Notes under the pieces: generated by a model | Told to the model about the DNA's origin: nothing | Database searches by the model: none | Seen by the model: the letters and a program-made list of their open reading frames with translations, nothing else | Translations under genes and position numbers: made by a program | Shown here: positions 1 to 5,928 of the stretch, one piece after another | How the letters are laid out: each line of letters begins with the position of its first letter | Numbering within the stretch: the first letter of the stretch is position 1 | From: an uncultured Porphyromonadaceae bacterium | GTDB lineage: Bacteria; Bacteroidota; Bacteroidia; Bacteroidales; Muribaculaceae | Direction of reading: 5' to 3' | DNA: 5,928 bases | Assembly: GCA_947177595.1 (NCBI GenBank) | Contig: CAMWUZ010000109.1 | Coordinates: 1 to 5,928, forward strand

Positions 1-57
1 GCAAAAGGAATGTACATCATCCGCTTCGCACGCCGCACATTCAAAATCCGCCTCTGA
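1..57 (+). CDS. C-terminal end of an upstream protein, possibly with a type IX secretion sorting tail (partial)
   Basis: Frame 1 is open from the window edge to a TGA at 55-57 and encodes 18 residues, AKGMYIIRFARRTFKIRL. The pattern 'KG-M-Y-I-I-R ... K-I-R-L-stop' resembles the last strand of the type A sorting domain of the Bacteroidota type IX secretion system, where proteins end in G-[IVM]-Y-[IVL]-[VI]-[RK] followed by a short turn and a final K-[IV]-x-[VLK] strand. If so, the full protein would be exported through the outer membrane and the tail cleaved. Only the tail lies in the window, so the function of the protein cannot be told. The resemblance is judged from a very short stretch and could be chance, although an open frame with a sensible stop just before the promoter region supports a real gene end. 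Confidence 0.5.
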   Translation, partial: AKGMYIIRFARRTFKIRL

Positions 58-92
58 AAAAACACTACCAAACTGTTTTTCATGCCACCGGG

Positions 93-124
93 TTTGTTGA
101 ATACTCAACTTGTTTGTACTTTTA
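93..124 (+). promoter_or_regulatory. Candidate Bacteroides-type (sigma-ABfr) promoter for the AsmA-HAD-aroB operon
   Basis: TTTG at 93-96 is followed by a 20-base spacer and TACTTTTA at 117-124. The known Bacteroidota primary promoter has TTTG near -33 and TAnnTTTG near -7. The first box matches fully and the second matches in every fixed base but the last (A for G). Transcription would begin at about 129-134, leaving a leader of roughly 90-95 bases before the TTG at 225, or about 55 before the ATG at 186. It is the best such pair I saw in the 167-base gap and the only one placed to serve the downstream genes. Not experimentally supported. Confidence 0.45.
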
Positions 125-185
125 CGGAGTATTTCAGCGAACAATCCATTCTTAATCGCCCTTATACATATAAGCTATTTACTTT

Positions 186-212
186 ATGAGTAAGATACCG
201 GCAGGATTATAG
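186..212 (+). other. Short in-frame leader ORF (8 codons plus amber stop) just upstream of the AsmA gene
   Basis: ATG at 186-188 opens MSKIPAGL and closes at TAG 210-212. It lies in the same reading frame as the AsmA ORF, whose first usable start, TTG at 225, comes four codons after that stop. The bases before the ATG are A/T-rich, as is common at Bacteroidota start sites. Three readings are possible: the ATG was the original start and the TAG is a nonsense mutation or sequencing error; this is a leader peptide that couples translation to the next gene; or it is chance. The sequence alone does not decide. Confidence 0.35.
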
Positions 213-224
213 CCTGCAAAAAAA

Positions 225-3200
225 TTGGACCGAGTGGATACTAAAGACGAAAACAGAGATATTTCCGGCAAAAGGAAAAAATCAGGTGTGCGTAAGATTC
301 TCAAATGGGTGTTTGTGCCTATTGCCATCCTGTTGCTCCTTGTTGCCGCTGTAATAAGCATCGGGGTGTGGATGCTCAGCCCTGATGAGCTTACGCCAAT
401 GGTGAGCAAATATTCAAGCCGGTATCTTGATGCCGATGTCACCGCAGGAAAGGTTGAGCTGAGTTTCTGGTCAACCTTCCCCAAGGTATCGCTGGAAGTT
501 GATGATCTCACCGTTGTGAGTCACACTCTCAAGAATGTGCCCGACAGCATTCGCCGTCAGCTTCCGGCTAATGCCGACACGCTCATAAACCTCAAGCATT
601 TTGATGGCGGAGTTAACATCTGGGCGCTCATGGGAGGCACAGTGATGCTCTATGATGTGACTTTCCGCGAGCCCGATGTCAATATCGTGCAGGTCAACGA
701 CTCGGTGGCTAACTATCTTATCGTTCCTCCTACAGCCGATACCACTGCGACTGATCTCCCCTACATAAGCATCGACCGCTTCGCAATCGAAGGTGGAGCT
801 CCGGTCAGAGTTTTCTCGCTTGCCGATTCCATTGATTTGTCAGTCAAAATCACGGAAGCTACACTCGCCGGGAGTTCTGCCCCGGTTTATGCCATCGATA
901 TTGACGGAATTGGCGGCGGTGAGATTATGCCCGGGCTGCGTTTAAGCGACATGACTTTCGGAGTGGACGGCAGAGTGGACTGGAATCAGCGGAAACCGAA
1001 TCACATTGAGCTTAAAGATTTCACGGTAAGCGCGAATAATGTCGGCGTGAAAATGAATACTAAGGTGAACTTTGAGAAATCACCGGTGATTGAGTCACTT
1101 ACACTCGGCGGAGAAAAAATAAAGATAGCAGACCTTATAGCAATGGTGCCGGAGCAATATCTTGAATCGCTGAAGCAGATTGACACCGATGTGCAGCTCG
1201 ATTTCAATGCCGAGCTTCTCAAGCCATATCAGATAGATTCAAAGTCACTCCCTGCGCTCAAAGCAAGTGTGCGGATTCCGGGAGGGTATCTCAACTATGA
1301 CCGCATGGCGCTGAACTCGCTCCGCGCGGATATAAACGCCCTGCTGCCTGACGGTAATCCCGAGCTCGCTCAAATTAATATCAACGAACTTGCCGTGCAG
1401 GGAAGAAGTTTGAAATTCACTCTTGAGGGACTTATCAGAAATCTAACGGCGGATGCCGAAGTTGACGGCAGATTCCGCGGACAACTCAACACCTCCATGC
1501 TACCCGGAGCACTCTGGCGCAAACTCAAATGGCATGCCTCCGGAATTATTGACGGTGATACGCGCCTCCGGTTCCGACTCAGTGAATTCAATCCCAAGCA
1601 ATTCCACAGAGTAAAGGCGGACGGAAATGTGGCACTCCGCAATTTCGCTCTCACATCTGCTGAAAATGATATCGCCCTTACTGCCGGCAATATGAAAATG
1701 TCGTTCGGTACATCCGCAAAAATCACTATCGCAGACTCGTTGCGCGCCGATTCGCTGCTTAAAGTGAGCCTGAAAGCCGATACACTCATCTTTCGCGGCG
1801 AGGGCATAAACCTCAGCGCCGCAAATGCCGATTTCGTGGTTGCCGCCCGGAATGTCGCCGGCAGTATGGATACCTCAAAAATCAATCCTATCGGTATCGC
1901 ACTCAGAGCTGCGAGAATGAAACTCACAGTCGATAGCGATTCAGTTAATCTGCTGCTGCGCGACGCGGCGGTCAAAGCCACCCTGAAACGTTACGGCAAC
2001 TCGGCAAAAGCTCCGCTGCTCAATCTTGACCTCTCCGCCGAGAGAATGCGGTATCGCGATGAAATAAACTCTATGTCGCTTTCCGGTGCATCTGCGAATC
2101 TCACTCTGCATCCTATCGCACGCAACCGCACGGTAAGAGACTCCGTGAGCCGTGCGCGGCTCCGTGACAGAGTGCGTAAATCAGACAGTATCTCGCGTTC
2201 AAGCGGTAAAGAAAATATGGATTTCGGAGTTGACCGTACTCTATCATCGCTCCTGCGAAAGTGGAAAGCGGAAGGAAGTGTGAAAGCGCGACGCGGCAGA
2301 CTCGTAACCCCGTATTTCCCAGTGAAAAATACTCTGCGCAATCTTGACATGAGTTTCTCTACAGACAGTGTTGTGATACGCAATACCGGATACTCTCTCG
2401 GCAAGAGCGACTTTGTGATCAACGGCAGTATCACCAACATTGCCCGTGCCCTCACATCGCGCCGCGGTTCTCCGCTCAAGATAAAGTTTGACATTCAGAG
2501 CGACACTATCAATATCAACGAGATATATGAGGCGGTGAGCGCCGGTTCCACTTTTGCCGAGCGGCTTGCCAAAGGTCAGGTAACTCTCGTTCAGACCGAC
2601 GACGATGATGCGCGTCAGGCAGCAATCAAGAAAGAGACAGACACCTATGACACTCCGGCGTTTATAGTGCCGAGCAACATTGATGCGAGTCTCAATATCA
2701 AGGCAAAAGAGGTGCTTTATGCCGACATCTGGTTCCAGAAACTTGACGGCAAAATCGGAATCAAGAACGGTGCCGTGCATCTTGACCGCCTCGCGGGCTA
2801 CACTCCCATAGGATCAATGGATCTGACGGCTCTCTACTCCGCCCCCACCAAGAAAGACATTCATTTTGCCGCAGGAGTGGTTGTGAGAAGCCTCCGTCTG
2901 AAAGAATTCCTGAATCTGCTGCCGCAGATTGATACCGTATTGCCCCTGCTTCGTGAAGTCAACGGCATTATCACCGCCGATGTGGCTATGAACACTGAGA
3001 TTGATTCTATGATGAATCTCAAGTTCAACACGTTCAAACTTGTAATGAAACTCACCGGTGACAGTCTTGTACTTGTGGATAACAAGACCTTTGAGAAGAT
3101 GGCGAAGTGGTTAATGTTCAAGAAGAAAGATCGCAATCTTATCAACAGCATGAAAGTGGAGCTTATGATCAAGGATACCAAGCTGGATGTATTCCCGTTT

Positions 3201-3662
3201 GTATTTGACCTTGACCGCTACAAGATAGGTGTGAGCGGACACAACACTCTGGACATGGATCTCGACTATCATATCGCCGTACTTAAATCGCCGATTCCGT
3301 TCAAGTTCGGAGTCAACATCAAAGGTAAGCCGGGACATCTCAAAATCAGGCTCGGCAGGGCAAACTTTGATGAAAACAAGATTGCGTTCAGCCATCAGCT
3401 CACCGATACCCTGAGAATGAATCTTGTCAATGAAATCCGTGAGGTATTTGAGTTCGGCGCTCGCACAGGACGCCACACCAACCTCATTCTGAGAAATCCG
3501 AAAGAATATGCGGGCGAATTTATGGTCGCGGATACACTCACCCACGAAGATTCCCTCATATTCATTCAGGGAGGAGCTATCGACGGTCCCGCTGTACCCC
3601 CCTTCCCGATGGACGACAATCCTGTCAAGCACAAAAAGAAAGACAAGAAAAAGCACCACTGA
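225..3662 (+). CDS. AsmA family protein, membrane-anchored, periplasmic (1145 aa from TTG)
   Basis: Large single-span envelope protein of the AsmA family, whose relatives (AsmA, TamB, YhdP) are linked to phospholipid transport and outer-membrane homeostasis; the exact role here is unknown. A basic cytoplasmic start (about residues 1-27) precedes one hydrophobic span (about 28-50), so the rest should be periplasmic. The following block (LTPMVSKYSSRYLDADVTAG, then FWSTFPKVSLEVDDL) is a typical AsmA N-terminal region, and 'NIWALMGGTVMLYDVTFREP' further supports it. The AsmA-like C-terminal region runs from about 704 to 1060, with PSN at 816-818 and a KGKPGH block near 1033-1038. Odd segments are an Arg/Ser-rich stretch (633-662), DDDD at 792-795 and a Lys/His tail (1134-1145). 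Start is uncertain: TTG 225 is the first possible start after TAG 210-212, but GTG 234 and GTG 288 are alternatives. GTG 288 has an AGGA 11 bases upstream and gives a compact MRKILKW start. Family assignment is strong. Confidence 0.88.
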   Translation: MDRVDTKDENRDISGKRKKSGVRKILKWVFVPIAILLLLVAAVISIGVWMLSPDELTPMVSKYSSRYLDADVTAGKVELSFWSTFPKVSLEVDDLTVVSHTLKNVPDSIRRQLPANADTLINLKHFDGGVNIWALMGGTVMLYDVTFREPDVNIVQVNDSVANYLIVPPTADTTATDLPYISIDRFAIEGGAPVRVFSLADSIDLSVKITEATLAGSSAPVYAIDIDGIGGGEIMPGLRLSDMTFGVDGRVDWNQRKPNHIELKDFTVSANNVGVKMNTKVNFEKSPVIESLTLGGEKIKIADLIAMVPEQYLESLKQIDTDVQLDFNAELLKPYQIDSKSLPALKASVRIPGGYLNYDRMALNSLRADINALLPDGNPELAQININELAVQGRSLKFTLEGLIRNLTADAEVDGRFRGQLNTSMLPGALWRKLKWHASGIIDGDTRLRFRLSEFNPKQFHRVKADGNVALRNFALTSAENDIALTAGNMKMSFGTSAKITIADSLRADSLLKVSLKADTLIFRGEGINLSAANADFVVAARNVAGSMDTSKINPIGIALRAARMKLTVDSDSVNLLLRDAAVKATLKRYGNSAKAPLLNLDLSAERMRYRDEINSMSLSGASANLTLHPIARNRTVRDSVSRARLRDRVRKSDSISRSSGKENMDFGVDRTLSSLLRKWKAEGSVKARRGRLVTPYFPVKNTLRNLDMSFSTDSVVIRNTGYSLGKSDFVINGSITNIARALTSRRGSPLKIKFDIQSDTININEIYEAVSAGSTFAERLAKGQVTLVQTDDDDARQAAIKKETDTYDTPAFIVPSNIDASLNIKAKEVLYADIWFQKLDGKIGIKNGAVHLDRLAGYTPIGSMDLTALYSAPTKKDIHFAAGVVVRSLRLKEFLNLLPQIDTVLPLLREVNGIITADVAMNTEIDSMMNLKFNTFKLVMKLTGDSLVLVDNKTFEKMAKWLMFKKKDRNLINSMKVELMIKDTKLDVFPFVFDLDRYKIGVSGHNTLDMDLDYHIAVLKSPIPFKFGVNIKGKPGHLKIRLGRANFDENKIAFSHQLTDTLRMNLVNEIREVFEFGARTGRHTNLILRNPKEYAGEFMVADTLTHEDSLIFIQGGAIDGPAVPPFPMDDNPVKHKKKDKKKHH

Positions 3663-4405
3663 TGTTTGAGCAGCAGATAGAGCGCTTCATCAAGCGCCAT
3701 AATTATACCTCACTCACACCGCGCGCCGCGCTTATCGATATGGACGGTACGCTATACGATTCCATGCCGCGCCATGCGCAAGCATGGTTGAGAATGGTGA
3801 ACGAAATCGGTATAGATGCTACTGCCGAGGAGTTTTTCATGTATGAGGGTCGCACCGGTGCTTCCACTATCAATATTCTGTTTAACAGGGCATTTGGAAG
3901 AGATGCCACAGATGAGGAAATCAAAGAGCTTTACCACCGCAAAACCGTGTACTTCTCCGAATTGCCCGATGTAAGCCCCATGCCCGGAGCACAAAAGCTC
4001 CTCGCTTATCTTCAGAAAATCGGCATGAAGCGTGTACTTGTCACCGGATCGGGGCAAAGCTCGCTTATCAACCGCCTTGAACAGGACTTTCCGGATGCGT
4101 TCCCGATAGATATGAGAATCACCGCGCGCGATGTAGTCCACGGCAAGCCCTCCCCCGAGCCTTACCTTGCCGCGATGAGAAAAGCGGACGTTACTCCGGA
4201 TAAGAGCATTGTTATTGAGAATGCTCCCCTCGGGGTTGAAGCCGGAGATGCTGCCGGAGCTTTCACTATCGGAGTGACTACCGGACCGGTGCCTCGGGAA
4301 GTGATGGAAGAAGCCGGTGCTGCGATAGTATTTCCCGATATGCCTGCATTAGCGGAACATATGCCTCTGCTCCTGAATGAAATCTCACAGTTTTCTAAAA
4401 ACTAA
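3662..4405 (+). CDS. HAD superfamily hydrolase, beta-phosphoglucomutase/sugar-phosphatase-like (247 aa)
   Basis: Cytoplasmic HAD-fold phosphotransferase. Motif I is DMDGTLYDS with nucleophile D26 and acid/base D28. A helical C1-type cap follows (about residues 35-105, including GRTGASTINILF). Motif II is T128 in VLVTGSG, motif III is K162 in HGKPSPEPYL, and motif IV is E186-N187 in VIENAPLGVEAGDAAG. The GKP-P-P-YL and APLGVEAG blocks place it with the beta-phosphoglucomutase-like subfamily IA, which includes sugar-phosphate phosphatases as well as mutases; the substrate cannot be read from sequence. Asn at 187, where many relatives have Asp, is a modest departure, and E186 remains as a likely metal ligand. 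The protein has about 20 residues before motif I, longer than minimal family members. Its ATG shares one base with the AsmA gene's TGA (TGATG), implying translational coupling. All catalytic residues are present, so it should be active. Confidence 0.9.
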   Translation: MFEQQIERFIKRHNYTSLTPRAALIDMDGTLYDSMPRHAQAWLRMVNEIGIDATAEEFFMYEGRTGASTINILFNRAFGRDATDEEIKELYHRKTVYFSELPDVSPMPGAQKLLAYLQKIGMKRVLVTGSGQSSLINRLEQDFPDAFPIDMRITARDVVHGKPSPEPYLAAMRKADVTPDKSIVIENAPLGVEAGDAAGAFTIGVTTGPVPREVMEEAGAAIVFPDMPALAEHMPLLLNEISQFSKN

Positions 4406-4418
4406 AAATCACGAACCG

Positions 4419-5495
4419 ATGTTATCACCGCAATCCCAGGAACTCATCTTTACCAACAACGTTGCCGATGCAATAGATACATGGGTCAAGAAAGCCAAGC
4501 CGTCAAAGCTCTATGTGATAGCCGACAGCAATACCGCGACTCTATGTCTGCCGGTTATTGCAGAAAAAAGCGCCAGTGTAGCAAACGCGCATAAAATAGT
4601 GGTGCCTGCCGGTGAGAAACACAAGAATCTGGAGACTCTGGCAGGTATATGGACGGAACTCTGCAATAGTGGAGCATCGCGTAGTTCTGCGGTGATTAAT
4701 CTTGGTGGAGGAGTCGTCACGGATATGGGAGGATTTGCCGCTGCAACTTTTAAGCGTGGCATCCGTTTTGTGAATGTTCCCACGACCTTGCTCGCAGCGG
4801 TTGATGCAGCTGTCGGCGGAAAAACCGGGATAGATTTCAACGGATTTAAAAATGAAATAGGCGCCTTCTGCTGCGCTGATGCGGTGATAATCTCCACACT
4901 CTTTTTCCACACTCTGCCACATAGCGAGCGCCTGAGCGGGTTTGCCGAGATGCTGAAACATTCTATTATTGCCGGAGGTGATGCTTACAGCCGGTTAATC
5001 AGGAACAAAAATGTGGATTTTGCCGGTGATGACTTCCTTGAGTTGCTAAAAGAGAGTGTGTTGGTGAAGAAAAATATTGTGGATCAGGATCCTACTGAAA
5101 AGGGATTGAGAAAAGCCCTTAATCTCGGACACACCGCAGGTCACGCCTTTGAATCGTGGGCATTGGAGCAGGGTAAGCCGGTACCTCACGGCTATGCGGT
5201 TGCGTGGGGATTGGTAGTGGATCTGATTCTCTCGCATCTGCGCCACGGTTTCTCATCAGAGACCCTGCGCGGTGCAGCATCTTTCATAGAGGAAAATTAC
5301 GGACGAATCTCTTTTGACTGCAGCGACTATGAGGCGCTGATTGATATTATGCGTCACGACAAAAAAAATGCAGGAGACGGCACCATCAGCTTCACGCTTC
5401 TCCACTCTCCGGGCAGTTTGGACGTGACCGCCACGGCTTCTCCAGAAGAAATCACCGCGGCACTGGATATTTTCCGCGACTTATTCCACATTTAA
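4419..5495 (+). CDS. aroB: 3-dehydroquinate synthase (358 aa)
   Basis: Converts 3-deoxy-D-arabino-heptulosonate 7-phosphate to 3-dehydroquinate, the second step of the shikimate pathway to aromatic amino acids, using NAD and a divalent metal, in the cytoplasm. Counting from ATG 4419, the NAD-binding region has GGGVVTDMGGFAA (G96-G98, D102), then PTTLLAAVDAAVGGKTG (121-137, with K135), the family signature. Predicted metal ligands are E177 (GFAEMLKH), H238 (LNLGHTAGH) and H257 (PHGYAVAWG), spaced as in characterised AroB enzymes. HGY replaces the HGE of enterobacterial AroB, which I believe is common in Bacteroidota. An in-frame ATG at 4377 would add 14 residues (MKSHSFLKTKNHEP) and overlap the HAD gene by 29 bases. 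I chose 4419 because it lies 13 bases after the HAD stop and gives the family's usual length of about 350-365. Last gene of the probable operon; full length and apparently intact. Confidence 0.95.
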   Translation: MLSPQSQELIFTNNVADAIDTWVKKAKPSKLYVIADSNTATLCLPVIAEKSASVANAHKIVVPAGEKHKNLETLAGIWTELCNSGASRSSAVINLGGGVVTDMGGFAAATFKRGIRFVNVPTTLLAAVDAAVGGKTGIDFNGFKNEIGAFCCADAVIISTLFFHTLPHSERLSGFAEMLKHSIIAGGDAYSRLIRNKNVDFAGDDFLELLKESVLVKKNIVDQDPTEKGLRKALNLGHTAGHAFESWALEQGKPVPHGYAVAWGLVVDLILSHLRHGFSSETLRGAASFIEENYGRISFDCSDYEALIDIMRHDKKNAGDGTISFTLLHSPGSLDVTATASPEEITAALDIFRDLFHI

Positions 5496-5498
5496 ATC

Positions 5499-5928
5499 TT
5501 AAAACGGCAATGGCGGAAGTGCGTCAGCATTAATGTTGGCGCGGATTCTCCATTCCGCCGGATATAGATTATTGGCTCTGTTACCGAGATTTTTCACAAA
5601 TCCGAGCGGCAAGCCTCCGTATGTCAGCAGCACAATTCCTTTTTCAGTATCTGCCGGCAGAGTCAGTGCCTCGCATCTGAGATACTTGAGTGCGGTGAAC
5701 CGGTCAACCTCCACCTTCCGGAATTTACCCGAATTCAGCAGTGAACTCTGTGCGAGATTCTGCGTGGGGATTAGATCTCTCCCTTTTATCACGGCAATCG
5801 GAATTTCAGGACGGAGTTCCGGCGGCATAGATAGCGCAAGCGCAGACGTGGGAAGAGCCATAACCCGGTCCTTATCCACAGCTATCCCGACTTGAGCTTC
5901 CGAGTTCAGCCAGTCCGACACATCCACC
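5499..5928 (-). CDS. C-terminal part of an RsmF-like / NOL1-NOP2-Sun rRNA (cytosine-C5) methyltransferase (partial)
   Basis: Minus-strand frame open from the right window edge to TAA at 5501-5499, giving about 143 residues; the start and the catalytic SAM domain lie outside the window. The visible part matches the C-terminal RNA-binding (PUA-like) region that follows the methyltransferase domain in RsmF-type enzymes. It has DRVMALP early, a middle block RFTALKYLRCEALTLP, and the ending GGLPLGFVKNLGNRANNLYP followed by AEWRI, which I recognise from Bacteroidota enzymes annotated as RsmB/NOP or RsmF-like methyltransferases. Such proteins methylate C5 of a cytosine in 16S rRNA during ribosome assembly; the exact target is not readable here. 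A GTG at 5927-5925 could be read as a start, but that is an edge artefact: a 142-residue product would lack the whole catalytic domain. The gene converges on aroB with three bases between stops. Confidence 0.85.
   Translation of the reverse strand, partial: VDVSDWLNSEAQVGIAVDKDRVMALPTSALALSMPPELRPEIPIAVIKGRDLIPTQNLAQSSLLNSGKFRKVEVDRFTALKYLRCEALTLPADTEKGIVLLTYGGLPLGFVKNLGNRANNLYPAEWRIRANINADALPPLPF
5521..5542 (+). terminator. Possible 3' hairpin after aroB, inside the convergent methyltransferase gene
   Basis: GCGTCAGCA (5521-5529), loop TTAA (5530-5533) and TGTTGGCGC (5534-5542) form a nine-pair stem with two G-U pairs when read as plus-strand RNA, beginning 26 bases after the aroB stop. On minus-strand RNA the two G-U pairs become C-A mismatches, so the hairpin favours the aroB transcript. 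No T-tract follows, so it is not a classical intrinsic terminator; it may be a 3'-end stabiliser, or chance within coding sequence. Confidence 0.25.

Noticed and set aside
55..82. Inverted repeat TGAAAAA ... TTTTTCA in the gap after the first gene end, a possible terminator
   Set aside because: The stem is almost all A-T, the loop is about 14 bases, and no G-C core is present. Too weak to call, although it is in a sensible position after the TGA at 55-57.
218..224. Run of seven A as a programmed frameshift site joining an upstream frame to the AsmA gene
   Set aside because: The other two forward frames are closed by stops shortly upstream (TGA 187-189 and TAA 191-193) and contain no ATG, GTG or TTG start leading into the run.
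1370..2494. Two long minus-strand open frames (203 and 167 codons) opposite the AsmA gene
   Set aside because: The products are Ser/Arg/Leu-rich with no recognisable domain and fully overlap a well-supported gene. They look like the antisense of its codon pattern.
2244..3659. Further minus-strand open frames opposite the AsmA C-terminal half
   Set aside because: They overlap the conserved AsmA C-terminal region and show no family motif or start context of their own.
4377..4418. Earlier in-frame ATG as the aroB start
   Set aside because: It would overlap the HAD gene by 29 bases and add a non-conserved 14-residue extension. The ATG at 4419 fits the family length and operon spacing better.
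5533..5895. Plus-strand 120-codon open frame opposite the methyltransferase gene
   Set aside because: The minus-strand reading has clear family motifs (GFVKNLGNRANNLYP). The plus-strand product is Ser/Arg-rich with no recognisable pattern.
5925..5927. GTG at the right edge as the start of a small 142-residue protein
   Set aside because: The protein would begin inside the C-terminal region of a known family without its catalytic domain. The gene most likely continues past the window.

Overview
The window looks like chromosomal DNA from a Bacteroidota bacterium, probably order Bacteroidales; a Muribaculaceae-like gut anaerobe would fit. This rests on four things read from the sequence: a Bacteroides-style promoter (TTTG, 20-bp spacer, TA-n2-TTTA), start regions without strong Shine-Dalgarno sites, a very long AsmA-family protein of the Bacteroidota type, and an rRNA methyltransferase C-terminus ending in the GFVKNLGNRANNLYP block typical of that phylum. 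No database search was possible, so the family-level placement is inference.

Layout. Positions 1-57 hold the last 18 codons of an upstream plus-strand gene whose end resembles a type IX secretion sorting tail. A 167-base gap (58-224) carries a candidate promoter and a nine-codon ORF that is in frame with the next gene but closed by an amber stop. Then come three plus-strand genes packed as one probable operon: a 1145-residue AsmA-family envelope protein (225-3662), a HAD-superfamily hydrolase of the beta-phosphoglucomutase/phosphatase type (3662-4405, sharing one base with the preceding stop) and 3-dehydroquinate synthase aroB (4419-5495, 13 bases after the HAD stop). The right edge holds the C-terminal part of a minus-strand NOL1/NOP2/Sun-type rRNA cytosine-C5 methyltransferase (5499-5928). 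It converges on aroB with only three bases between the stop codons.

How the genes work together. AroB makes 3-dehydroquinate in the shikimate pathway. The HAD enzyme probably hydrolyses or isomerises a small phosphorylated metabolite. The AsmA-like protein is an inner-membrane-anchored periplasmic protein of a family linked to lipid transport or outer-membrane homeostasis. The spacing implies co-transcription, but the sequence shows no direct biochemical link, so this may be a housekeeping operon of convenience. I saw no mobile element, CRISPR array, RNA gene or defence system. The region looks mostly ordinary; the most unusual feature is the 5' end of the AsmA gene, with its non-ATG start and an in-frame stop just upstream.
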